Of a stretch of 64,000 nt of DNA, positions 43,255-54,607 are shown piece by piece; the stretch's first letter is position 1, and each line of letters starts with the position of its first letter. Origin of the DNA: Nereocystis luetkeana (taxonomy: Eukaryota; Sar; Phaeophyceae; Laminariales; Laminariaceae). The stretch covers positions 10,983,260 through 11,047,259 of the forward strand of contig JARUPZ010000005.1 in NCBI GenBank assembly GCA_031213475.1, in the 5' to 3' direction. The translations under genes were made by a program, and so were the position numbers. The notes beneath the pieces were generated by a model that saw only the letters and a program-made list of their open reading frames with translations, ran no database searches and was not told where the DNA came from.

Positions 43255-44670
43255 GCAGGAGAAACAGTATTTGCGAAGGCGTTAGTAGCTAGGCAATAGA
43301 TAGTATAGGTTGAATTCGATTCAACCATTCGTCGTCCGAGGGTAATTTATTTACGTGATATCTACGATACTCGCAAGGGTTACGTGTGGACAGGGTTCTC
43401 GTTGCTGCGGGGTTGCCTCCTTCACCACGACTACTATTTACGATGAACCACGAAGAGAACCTCCTCTTCGGACTGGGGCAAAAATATAGCACGTTTTGCG
43501 AAACAACGGGAAACCAGCATAAAATTGGGACGAACGCCACCAAATCGCTCGTACACTGCGCCCGTCCGTGTCACTGCACTCGGCCGCGACATAATTGGGG
43601 ACATGTCGAATGGAAGACGTCCTCGTGGTGTTCACGCCCGCCCAGTTTGACGTGGACAGGCTCGTAACCATAACGGTACGATAACCAGAACGGTACGACG
43701 ACTTTGGAAATGAAGAGGCCCCAAGGGCCCCTTCTTAGTTACGGAGGAACTTCAACACCTCATATCCCTGGGGCGTTGACATTTATTGTTGCAGTTGCGG
43801 TTGTGCTCTCGGCTGCTGATATTGTTGTGGTAGGCACTATGATCTCTATCGCTTGTTGTGTCTTTCTTCTTACGTTATCGCCCTACGCTTGCGCATTGTT
43901 CCAAGATAGGCACATCATAAAAGTCAATACAATACGAAATATATCTCGATATGTTGAAAACGCGCGCCCGGTGAATACTCACCCCCCCTCTCTCTCGCCC
44001 TGTTTCATGGGGGAGCCTATTCGCTGGGGCAGTGGTGTACACAGTGCCCTGGTTAGGGCACAATTTAATGTCCCCAGACCACCCACAGAGAGATCCGGAG
44101 TGACTGGCCTATAGTAGGTGTAGCCCTTGATTACATTCTCCGTAGAAGCAATGTATCCATACTTTGAACGAATCGGGCGGAGACATCACTACCCGATGGA
44201 TAATATATATATATGTATATTATACCAGGTATGTATGTATTCACAGACGCCGTTCCCGTAGGACATCTCTGCTCCTATTCAGCGGACCTCTCCAGTGAGG
44301 TCAAACTCGCGGAGTGACTTTGGTGGACAAGAACCAAAGTTTTGTCGCAAGAGCCGACGCCGCAGACACAGCGCTCAGTTTGTGAGTGACGGAGGTGTGG
44401 CTGAAAAGGATAAGAGGGAGCGCGCCCAGTGACAGTAGTCTCCCGACCATCAACAGGAAGTGCCTGACTTGCTTAAGGCGACGCCCCTGACTAGAGTGTG
44501 CGTGAAGACGATGGATCGATGATTTGACGACACAAGTACGAGCTCACACACGCAAGGGTGCAGGACAGGTTCTTCCTGACGTGAGGTTTGTAGGAGAACA
44601 CCGCGTAAAAAAACAGAAAATGTTGACAGCATCCGAATCGATTCGACGGAAATAACTTCTTACCAGACGG
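43255..44670. other. Gap between two minus-strand genes
   Basis: No firm gene. A plus-strand frame at 43704-44114 (136 codons) contains a long hydrophobic stretch (ALTFIVAVAVVLSAADIVVV onward), but it has no homologue I recognise. TACCAGGTA occurs at 44223. The upstream region of the module A gene should lie just above 43254. Confidence 0.35.
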
Positions 44671-46299
44671 TTAACCCGCAGGCTTTGCGCTCCGAAGTTT
44701 AGCGGGTGACGTGGGACCCGAGGACGGCACTGCATTAACGCCCACGTCAACAGCGCCTTCGAAGCATCTTGCACCTCCCGTCTGTGCAGCCAGCCACCTC
44801 AGTTTAGTTTCCTCCATACCCTCGACGATCCCGAGATGGAAACTGTGTCTACGGCTTAGCCCGTTGCCGGATACGATTCGTTCTAAACCACCAACATCGC
44901 TTTGCGACCTGACCCTCATTGGGAAGTCCTCTTTTGCAGCTCTCGAGACGTCTCGCGGGAAAGCCGGCCGCGACTTCGATGGCGAGTGCCCCACGCGGGC
45001 CGGTGACATTTCGCAGAGAGGTACCGAAAGCGGGGAGCCTGATGTTACGGCGGCGCATGGCTTCAGATCATCCGGCGATCCTACTCCGGGCTTGGTGCTG
45101 GAGTCATCAACGGGTTTAATGCATACGTTCTCTTCACCGTGTGCACTGTTGTTGTCAACAGGTTCTTCATTGTTGTTGTTGTTGCTAGAGTCGCTGATGG
45201 CGAGGCCATGGTCATCGCTTTGGTTGGTATCCTGAGGCGGGGAAGGCCCAGATGGAATGAAACCCCTTTGCACGCCCTGCGTGAGAGTGAGGAGGGGGTT
45301 GGTGAAGAACAAGGGATATTGAGGTCGATCATGTTAGAACCAACAAGTCCGCGGAACATGCCGGGAAGTCGTAGCAGCGGGCCGGATGGGTCAAGGTGTG
45401 GTAGGTGCTCGATGCGACGCATCGCCCAAAAGGTTGTGATGCACTGCCGTCTGATATCCGGGCGAAAACTTTTCGGGAAAAAAAAACAAGAGGGTAAAAT
45501 ATGACTGTTATCGGGGAACGCCATGAATGTCTTGGAATATCTCCATCCAGAGAGTATAAGCTCCTCGAGTCTATCAGACCAAGAAATGCGACCCACAACG
45601 GGATATACACACACAAGAAGTTCGAGAAAAAAGGTGCTGAAACGGCGAACCGGGCGTTTATTCCAAACTGGGCCGAGATAACACCGCCCGCCAAGCCCAC
45701 CAATTCGCGTACTACCCCCTACGCCCCTCACCTCAACGACTTCGATATTCTCTGCACCGGAACCTCCGACCCCGGTCGCACTCTCACTTGCAGCTACGCC
45801 AACAGCTGGCTCGTTCATGACAGCCCCGCTAGCAATCTCACCATTGCCATTCCCGTCGAACGCCACGGGGTTCCCACCGGCGTCGTTGGCGGCTCGAGCC
45901 AACCTCCAGCCGCGTGCGCGTACCTTTTTGACCACACAGCACACGAGATAGGCCGACATCCATCCTAAGATGTTCCACGCAAGCACGACCCCCAGCTTTG
46001 GCACACTTTTCGTAGCGAATTCCCAGAGATTAGCCGTCGCCGACACACCCCTTGTGAGCTCAAGGTCCCCTGCGCTCCTTCCACCGAGAGCAAGAGGGCC
46101 TTGTCGCTTGCGATAGGTAGACCATAGACTGGACGGACTAAGCCTTGGGTTCCCCTCCAAGTAGGATGAACAACGCTCTGGCGCTGCCATGGCGCAGATT
46201 TGTTCCTTGACGCTGGTGAATGCACCATCCGCCGAAGACGTGGCGCACTCGTGCAGCCACAGGTCACACTCCTCCTCCAAATCGTCGTCGGATTTTGAC
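44671..46299 (-). CDS. Single-pass membrane protein of unknown function (3 exons seen, 5' end missing)
   Basis: Exons on the minus strand: 46299-45732, 45443-45345 and 45276-44671. All joins are phase 0 with GT-AG borders (gag|gtgagg; ggcag|tgc; ctt|gttggt; cgcag|ggc). The last intron is only 68 bp and carries a ctaac branch-like motif. At least 423 residues: acidic start (SKSDDDLEEECDLWL), a membrane span (GVVLAWNILGWMSAYLVCCV) followed at once by KKVRARGWRLAR, a Gly/Ala/Ser-rich stretch, an Asn/Asp-rich segment, and a basic Ser-rich tail with MRVRSQSDVGG and LSRRHSFHLG. A good acceptor (cttactgtag) precedes 46299, so at least one 5' exon is missing. The basic residues after the span suggest a cytosolic C-terminus. 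I do not recognise the family. Confidence 0.6.
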
Positions 46300-46305
46300 C
46301 TACAG

Positions 46306-48369
46306 TAAGACAGGAGTGCATGGACCGGTATGGGTGGCGTTCGGAGGGGAGGGGCGTACGTATGACCACTCTATATACTCGGCAGCCCGCCCATGCCTTT
46401 TCACCTCACCTGCTCAATACCTTCGTACGAGCATGTTTGGTAGGCTTACCTGATCAAAACCGGACGGCGACGTACTCCGTGCTCCGTTTTGGGTCAACGA
46501 CGCACGAGCATCCCTTAAATTTATTTGCGGTTTTAATTAAAATCGAAGCCGCACTCATCACTGAGGTTTAGGACTACAGTACCTCATTACCCCGCAAATC
46601 CGCCTTTTAAAAAATTGCAATTATCTATGTAGGTCGAGCGAGTTTGTCCTTGCGGGTGCGTTGCACGAGACCATATTTAAACCACTTGTAGTAATATTTT
46701 GGCAGTAGTGCTCAACGGCTGAAGAAGCGGAAAGTGTTTCCTTTGACATTTTCGGGTTTCGTAGACAACCAGACCCGTTAGAAAGTCGTTGGAACGTCGT
46801 TCGAATGCGAGTGGGATGAACGTCGCGTTACGGTTAGATCATACCTGGTACTAGGCAAACGAGGGGATCAAGAATCACAAGTTTAAGAACGTGGACGTTG
46901 CATGAGAAACATCGTCTGGTATTGCTGTTGTGGGTTGGGGGCAATGTCGAAAACGGTTGAGCTCCGGCTCGAATTTTGGAGTGGCATATTACTGATTCTG
47001 CGCCGATCCATCTCCTTCGGGGCCCGTGTATGGATACCGCAAAAGCAACCAGTAAGTGCACGCAAAGAAGGCCTGCAAGGGTGCAAATATGTGATCATGC
47101 TGAGCGCGCTTCGTATACAGCATCATACTAATTACGCCGTCTTTCATTGCACTTCGGCCCCGTCCCGTACCCCAGCAACCGGGTAGGGCTGCTTCGTGTG
47201 GTCGAGGTGCTGTATACGGTAAGTAGTCGCGACCCTTTTTCGATACATATATACGTTTTTTTCCCGTCTGAAGTCCCGAAAGGGATAACAACTGATAGAG
47301 CTGTAGTGCGTCGTTGAGAGGTGCGTGGTGCCTGGTACGTAACGTAACAACCCTAATACCGCTTGCACTCCAACCACTTGGACAACGGACGGTAGAACAG
47401 TAGTACACTCTGCCGAGAGCAGCCAAGATCTATCCCGCAACCTCGAAGTTGTATGGGCCTTCCAAGTGCCTTCCAAGTCCTTGCCGCCCCCACCACGAGA
47501 CTTGCGCCAACATACATACGGACTTATTGACATTTACATCTTGTCTGCGGCCCGTACATCAGGCGCAATAATTATGTACGAGGATCGCCCGTCTCTTGGT
47601 TAGAACGGCAAATGCACTGATAGAGCAGTACATGACATCTACAGGTAGTTACTGACAACAACAACACGAACGATATGAAAGGCGAGCTGATATTTACAGG
47701 AACTACGAAACACGGAAACCGACATGCCGAGTTTTTTTCAACTCTACGAGTGCATACCGCACTCTTTCTCAAGTCATACGTATATCTAGCCTGTTGGGCC
47801 GGCACGCCTGCTTCTAGCAATATGGTAAAGCGCAACTAACTGTTAATACTGCTGTATCATTACCGTGCATACTGCTGTGGTATCCCATGCTGAAAATGTT
47901 AATACTACGTATTATTATTCATAAAAAACACGACATTTCACCTCCGAGCGATGAAACATAGAACACGTCGAATGTCCCGATATCCGATACTGAACACGAC
48001 CGCAAGGACAGGGCGAAGTCACCGGTGAAGGGATTTTTTGGCGTGCAAGTTGCAGTTCGAGAGATCTGATAATGGACACCCTGGGAGGCGCAACTTCATG
48101 AGGATGTAAAATCAATACCCTGGTGGTAAGTATGCAAGCAATATGCCAGGTATCGGTCAATCAATACGGAGAGTGAATCGGCACTCCATAAACGTCTTGA
48201 CATGATTGCATAAACATGGGAAACACCACCTCTCTCTCTATGTCGCACTGCCCGCAACCAAAGCTGATACTGCCAAAACTCCGGACACCAAAAACCCTGG
48301 AACCACGTCTGCCCGCGTTTTTTTCCTGACAATTTTTTCGTAATTCCGCTCTAGCTCCGAACGTTCCCA
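46306..48369. other. Intergenic, nothing recognised
   Basis: Should contain the 5' exon(s) of the membrane protein gene. A donor-like gatcag|gtaagcc (minus strand, about 46449) is a candidate, but the in-phase frame before it has a stop close upstream. TACCTGGTA lies at 46843. Confidence 0.4.
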
Positions 48370-48805
48370 TCGAGCTAAACATTGGCATGGCATATGTGAG
48401 CTCCTTGGTGCAATTAATTGTGCCAAGGCGACGTCACCTTTCGTGTCTTTCTTCGAGGCGAACCTTGTCGCTGAAGTTGGAAGTGTGGTCCAGGCGCTTG
48501 AACTTTCAGTTTATCGTACAAATTATTAATTTTATTGCTGTCGAACGAGAAGGAGAAACGTACGTACGTACGTACCCGTACAGCTTCTTCTGGGTTCCTC
48601 CTTGTCATTCTAGAGCAGAAAAAAGACTCGTCTACAGCAGTAAGCACGAGAAACGGAAAATTCGAGCGCCTGGAACCACATTTGAAAAACCTCAGCGACG
48701 AGGTCCGCCTCGAAAGAGGACACGAAAAGCGTTGTCGCTATGGCACCTCACGGAAGTGCCCCAAAGAGCTCATATCTGCCACACCAAACAGAGAAATCTC
48801 AGCTT
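48370..48805. repeat. Imperfect inverted repeat with 150-bp arms
   Basis: The left arm (about 48370-48515) is the reverse complement of the right arm (about 48655-48805). Shared blocks on the right arm are gcgcctggaaccaca, the cagcgacgaggtccgcctcg block and the agagctcatat block. The spacer is about 140 bp. On the outward strands both arms read related peptides (SDEVRLERGHEKR versus SDKVRLEERHER), so the arms are diverged copies of one coding fragment in opposite orientation. Confidence 0.65.
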
Positions 48806-48919
48806 GTTTTATTTTCCGCCTTTTTAGATCCTTGTCCTGTTGTGTTCTGAAACTAACTGCATATTCAACGAAACGACACATGCCATGCTATTTTATTTTG
48901 GGCGGAGACATTGCAGTAG
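48806..48919. other. Short spacer, nothing seen
   Basis: No signal. Confidence 0.3.
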
Positions 48920-49049
48920 TATTACGGGGGACCATAGTTAATATGACCAAATATAGTTAGTAAAAAAGGGTAAACATATGCCAGGTAGGCTTATTTCTTA
49001 TTTCTATACCATAGGTCCTACCTGGTATTAACTATGGCCCCCCGTAATA
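48920..49049. mobile_element. TA-flanked MITE-like element, copy M8, with two CCWGG micro-insertions
   Basis: Intact ends TATTACGGGGG and CCCCCGTAATA. Relative to M2, M3 and M4 it has TGCCAGG before TA in the core (48979) and TACCTGG before TATTAAC in the right arm (49019). Deleting either 7-mer restores the sister sequence. Confidence 0.85.
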
Positions 49050-49772
49050 GTGCTGGTGGGCTGATGCGGAAGTAGGTATCTACGAGTATGTATGTGTATA
49101 CCAGGTAGATTTTTCGGAAGGTGATAAACACAAGGATACCATACGCAGTTCATAAGACGATGAATGACCGGCCTGGCAACATATATATATCGGTGTGCAA
49201 GTAAGTGTGTGTTCCTTGTATCGGAGCGATGGCCGATTCAGATCATGCGGTACGGGGCCGAAAGCCCGATATCGGATACCCATATTTTCCCGAAGAACTA
49301 TTTAATGCGAGGCGGAAATATGCCAGGCCATGCTACCGCCGAGGAACATGCGTGTTTTGCTTTGTCGAATTACTCACCGTGGACACTCTGAACGGGGGCG
49401 GCAGTAGAGCAACATGCCCCCTCTTCCTACAAAAAAGACGTTTCTTCAATAATTAATAGGTAGGATATCGCGTGACATTCCATTCCCCGATTTCACAACC
49501 GATACAATTTCCCAGTGCTGTATTAATAGTCGGGATATATATCCGATACGATGCCCAACACTACATTGTAACAGTAAGTAGTAGTGCTGTTAGCCGTGGA
49601 TACACACCAGGTAGATTTGTACGTGCGGGCCGTTGCTGAGTTGTTGTTGCAGCACCCTGATGAGCACACGTCAGCCGACAACCGGTGCACTTCAGATGTT
49701 TTGTTTCGTTTTGTTTTGCTCACCACACATGCCAGATCTCGGATGTGAACGAGATGCTTCTACTGTCCACAG
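49050..49772. other. Intergenic, no firm gene
   Basis: TACCAGGTA at 49099 and TATTAATA at 49521. A plus-strand stretch around 49205-49380 reads a peptide of plausible composition (RGRKPDIGYPYFPEELFNAR), but no start or splice evidence supports it. Confidence 0.35.
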
Positions 49773-49929
49773 GTACGACAAGGCCGAAGTCGCAACGACG
49801 CCAAACGAGTTTGCCAGAAAGGCGCCCACACGGAGAGCCTCCATGACAGACCTGGCCGATCAGCCGATCAACGATGCTGCGATATCAACAAACGGCGAGG
49901 GGGGCCAACCAGGGGAGGGACCCCTTTGA
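49773..49929 (+). CDS. Possible terminal exon of an unrecognised gene
   Basis: After the acceptor-like ctactgtccacag, a frame reads RYDKAEVATTPNEFARKAPT, then RRASMTDLADQPINDA, and stops at a TGA (49927). It is hydrophilic and rich in Ala, Thr and Pro, like a disordered C-terminus. The third codon positions are mostly G or C, as in the phosphatase exons. No upstream exon was identified. Confidence 0.35.
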
Positions 49930-52900
49930 GCGGACAGAAGAAAGAGACACAGGTAGGCCACGGGTTTGAGATGTAAGGAGGGAATGCAGGCCAACTGTAG
50001 CCTGTTGATATTTGTGATGTTTCTCGGGCGAGACGACGACAGCAACCTCTGCATCATATATATGGTGCATGCATTCATACGTGCTACCAGTATAAAACTA
50101 CACCCGGGATCCGGTACAGTATTATTGCAACTCGTATCCTATCGGATCCCAGGTACCAGGTATGTGATACGCCTGAAATCTAGTTGACCGAAAAAGTAAA
50201 CGACTCTTCAAAAACCGCCGGCTGCGCTAGGTTCGAACCTTGCAGCGAACCGTACCCACGAATTGATCTCGACGACCCGCAGCCGCCCTGGAGCTAGCCG
50301 TACACTACAGGCTACTGTCTATTACCTGGTATATGATACGCGTGAGTTGCTACAAGCCGTATCATGCCAGCTCTTGATCTGTGCCAATTATACTCCCAAC
50401 GTATATAAAGAACAACAACAGCCGTTTTGCCAACAGGAACAATACGTGCCGATCTGCCCATGGACGAAGTATGTGCAAGCACAAATACGAACGGACGGAG
50501 ATATGCAGGCCCATGGACTAAAATGCCGTACCTATTGCGCGACCATGCGCTTTTCCCTTTCTTTGCCCGATCGATGTCGCCGATGACAAAATGGCTGCTT
50601 AAGCCTGAAGGCTACCAGTTGACCGCTCTCTCTCTGACATAGACACGTTTGCGAGGAATGACGACACTGCTGTTGTTTGAGAAAAACCTGGTCGAGCGCT
50701 ATACATACATACGTACAGTAACCGTCATATATATATAATATGCCAAACAAAACGTCTCCTTCACTGAACACGTGTAACCGTATCCGTATCTGTTCGTCGT
50801 GAAATAATCCGATATCCGATAATATATCCGTTTCGAACAAACCACTGTACCAGGTACAACTACTACGCTAAAATAGTAATCGTATTAATTGATTTTTTTT
50901 TTTTTATTGGCATGCCTATCAAGATCAATTTCGTGGGTTCAAGTAAGTCTCACTGAGGGCACATGCTCGGAGGGACGGTTTCTTGCATGAATACATTGAC
51001 TAGCGGAAAGCGCGAGAGCGTGAGTTAGCTACATTCGATAAAAATCGACGAGCAGTGGGAATGCTGAACCCTATGCGCGACAAAAAATATAAAGGCACGT
51101 ACCGGGGGGGGAGAAGGGACGACACCTGTGACCACGGCTTGTATAGAAGATCGCCGAGGGTAAAACCTCCTACGAGCTAGGCTGGAAAGTAAAAGTGATG
51201 AACAAAAAAAAAAAAACACTTGAGGATGTAGATATTTCAGGAAGATGAGATGCTATCATCCTCTCTGTTCGTGTGATATATATAGTAGCTACTTGCACGA
51301 TCTATTCGATATTATTTATACTTGTATTTATAGCTTTATGCTTTGTTTACAGTAGATCTGGTCAATAATGAATGGTACAGATCCTGCATAGCATCGCATC
51401 ATTCATACGTACCGGCAAATTGTTGCAGGATCCGGATAATCTACTGTTGTTGTTGTCGATCGCGATCTATCTGTCCGATGATCTGCTTAGTTACACAGGC
51501 CTAGCGATGTCCTTGATAGGGGCCACAACACCCCCTCCTTTTCTAGTGTATTTCCTCACCTCAGCCCTTGCACTGCCTTGCTGCTGGGGCCAGTCAAGTC
51601 GTCATCACCCCCGCCCTCCACAGCAAGAACGAAACTTGTATTGTGGCGAGACACCACACCTTTGCCTCAACGCCCCGTCGTATCTCTACTTATTATGTAC
51701 TCCAGCAAATAACTGTCTGCATCGCACCGATCGATGGGCTCTTCTTCTGTAGGAGTATACCCGAGAGAGACCAACCACTGTGCTACATACAGCCTTATCG
51801 TTTCGGGCATGCGACCAACCAGGTGCTACTGTTGTGTTGTAGTGTACCGGGTACCTGGTAGGCACAGCAGTAAGTCATAGTTTTATGTCCAATAGGCCAA
51901 CGCTGAGCGAAAGCCCTATTTATAACACTACTACCGTGCCTGCCCAACATCCGCAAAACGGCCACCAAGAATCGCACGATGTAAGGGAAAAAACACCTGA
52001 CATCGGTGTTTGAATTCTACGGCAAGCCAGTGGTTTGCACCTCAGGTCCGCGAGAGCTAGACGATCCTGCAGTACAGCAGGTAGTAGTATGCAAAGCACC
52101 ATCGTCGGCCGAGCGGAGAAAAGGCTGTTCGGATTCTTTGATTCGCAGTGGTGGAACCGGAAACATTTGGCACGTCGTGGGCATCACTGCAGATACTAAA
52201 CCTGGTACCAGGGTTTGTAGTAAGCTGGGTGCAAAATCCACCCATAGACTTGGCATGCCCTTGGCCAGCTAGAAGGAATGGCAAACCAACCCAAGCGACG
52301 TCAAGAGGGAGGGTGCTCGAGTTCTCAACCGATCGGCCGTTGAATCTCCCGGAGGAAGCGACATACTACGTACGTGGTAGGCACAGAGACGCCATGCAGT
52401 CTGAAAAACGAAGAAAGCCAGCGGCACGGAGAAGAGAAGACAGGCACCGAACAGACGAGGCAGCATAGTCCTCTTGCTGCCCACTAACTACTCCGTTGCA
52501 TCCGTCCCCTCCGCCATCGATGTTCCGTGGGTATGCTTTAATCTTAGATGCACCCGCACGAGGTCTGGTAGCCTCATACGGTGATCTGGCAGCAGGAATT
52601 TACGCCCACAACAATCAGGGTTCAACAAAGAACTTCACTCAATGATCAATGACGTATCAGAATATTCCGGCCACTTTCCCCTGGAACATCCCGTGAGACA
52701 CCCCGTGAGATCTCATGCAATTGCTTGTGAGATCGTATCCCTTATGGTCGCCTTTCCCATGGAATTGACCATCGAATAGGAGATGCTTCGAGGTGGGCAA
52801 TTGCCCCACGCACGTACTAGCGGCATCAGATTTAGGACGAAACCAACCAACTAGGAGAGCAGGAGTCTCTGCGGAGTTACCTCTGAACGTACTGACTAGA

Positions 52901-53192
52901 GAAGGGCACCGGTGAATAATCAAACAGATTACCGTGGCTTGGAAACCTGGCAGGCGTGGTGTGCACATATTCGTCAGAGACTTAATGTGAGAACAACAAC
53001 AAACAACAACTCGTAGTCGGTCGTTGGGAAAAGTCAACTGGCAGTTCTGCTTAGGTCCGATTCACAGGCCCACCGTCGAAAACGCTACAAACACCGGCTG
53101 AATCGGTTAAAACTGTTAAACTCGAAACACTGGTAGACCCATCTTTGTTCTTCTACGGATTACTCCGGGCTGGGCAATCGATACATCGTTTT
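49930..53192. other. Intergenic, nothing recognised apart from micro-insertion words
   Basis: TACCWGGTA at 50154, 50323, 50848 and 51852. The first two sit in near-identical local contexts (GGTATRTGATACGC direct repeat), one as CCAGG and one as CCTGG. No gene is supported. Confidence 0.45.
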
Positions 53193-53268
53193 ACCCCTAC
53201 AGCTCAGTAATTAAAACCTTCAAATTAAGGGACGTAGTGAGGGCACGGGTTCGAACCTCGATTGGAGT
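53193..53268 (+). other. tRNA-like relic (pseudogene or SINE head)
   Basis: ACCCCTA then CAGCTCAGT resembles the start of a tRNA with its A box. At the right distance ACGGGTTCGAACCTCGA resembles the T arm and B box. The terminal TTGGAGT pairs with the first seven bases at 5 of 7 positions. The D stem and anticodon stem are poorly formed, so a functional tRNA is unlikely. Confidence 0.35.
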
Positions 53269-54166
53269 GTTTTGTCTAGATGAAACCACTTGCGCGTGCG
53301 TCACTAAGGCCCCGTATTAACGAAATACTGTTATTTTGTAGAAAAACAGTTAAATATAGCTTGGTTTTATTTGAATATCATGTCGGTGAGAAATAAATAT
53401 TGTTGGGGGCCCAACCGAGAAAAGGCGTACTGCAGCGTTCTGAATTTCGAACAACGCGAAAGGTTCATCGAACACCCGCCGGCAACCAACGAGGCAAGCG
53501 ATCGCAACCAACCATCCTTCTCGGAGCGCCGCGGCCAGCGGACACATTTTGTGGGCACCGACCAGGAGGCTATTGCTCTTGGTATGTCTTTGAAGCAGTC
53601 GACTACACGGCTCAGGTTTGCGGGCTTGCTTCGGGGTCTTCGTGGAATATGCCACGTCGAGTTGGTCAAAACTCCCCAGATTGAATAATAATATTGAAGG
53701 ACGAGAGAACACAAGTCTCAATAGACTTCTTGTTGAATTTGGTCTTTTCTGTTGCTCATTAATTCTCGGTGTTAAATATTCTGATCCAGGCGAACCACTC
53801 TCGCTGTCGTGCTGAAACGCATGCCAGTTCTGTGGCGATCCCACCAGGATCATCAAAACCCGTAGTGATGCCCTCGTAAATTGCTGCCACTACAACCCCG
53901 CTCGATGCTTAATGTTATCAGCCAACCCGAAAACGTGCGCCCCGCACTTTCCCCTGCGGGGCAAAGTAACAGGTAATAGTCACTCCTATATAATATCGCT
54001 ACGCGTACGTCACCACGAGCCTTACAGCTAAACATTCGGACCGACTTGCGCAGCTTGTTTCTCCCCCTGTCCCGAGCAACAGAGCGTCCGGGTAGGAACG
54101 TCGATCGACGAAACAAGCTTGTCTCGTTGTCTTGTACCTCGCCGTAATCATAACAGCATCTCTGAT
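53269..54166. other. Intergenic, nothing recognised
   Basis: About 53325-53360 faintly resembles the MITE core (aaaaacagttaaatata), too diverged to call. Long frames here on both strands lack motifs. Confidence 0.35.
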
Positions 54167-54226
54167 GTCAACATATCTACCGTCAAGACAAGCTACGTCA
54201 ACATATCTACCGTCAAGACAAGCTAC
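54167..54226 (+). repeat. 30-bp tandem duplication
   Basis: Two identical units beginning gtcaacatatctaccgtcaa. Confidence 0.95.
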
Positions 54227-54415
54227 GACTGAAGGAGAACCAGCCGTCTCCTTCGTGTACTCCGTACGCCGGTAGTTTGTTGCCTTTACTGTCCCGTGTC
54301 GACTAGAGACTGGACGCTCTCGTCGTGTTCGTGTGTCGACGGAACACAAATCTTAATCTGTTTATCAAATTAAAACGCGGTCCGGAACCACCACTTTCCT
54401 GCGGAAACCTAAAGG

Positions 54416-54607
54416 TTGTTATTGCTCAAGCCTTCTCGAAACCATATGATTCTACTGCAGGCGTTTCTTCAGCTGGCGAAGCACGCTCGCTGTTGGGGTG
54501 AGAAGTTCTGCCTGTGCTGTGGCAAACCTGGCAACAGCGCCAGGACCTGTTGTGAGGTCGACGCAAGTACTTACCACAAAAAAAAACCGCGGGGCTTGAT
54601 GGGATAG
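54416..54607 (+). pseudogene. Possible gag-like fragment with a degenerate zinc knuckle
   Basis: A short frame contains FCLCCGKPGNSARTCCE, which has the spacing C-x2-C-x4-N-x4-C of a retroelement zinc knuckle with the His replaced by Asn. It is followed by a Lys-rich stretch. The only support is this motif. Confidence 0.25.

Noticed and set aside
50218-50258. tRNA T-arm-like ggttcgaacctt
   Set aside because: No A box or acceptor stem at the right distance; the match is just a short palindrome.
53999-54349. Minus frame with VACLDGRYVDI, considered as a Harbinger-type transposase
   Set aside because: Part of the similarity comes from a 30-bp tandem duplication, and no other catalytic motif follows.
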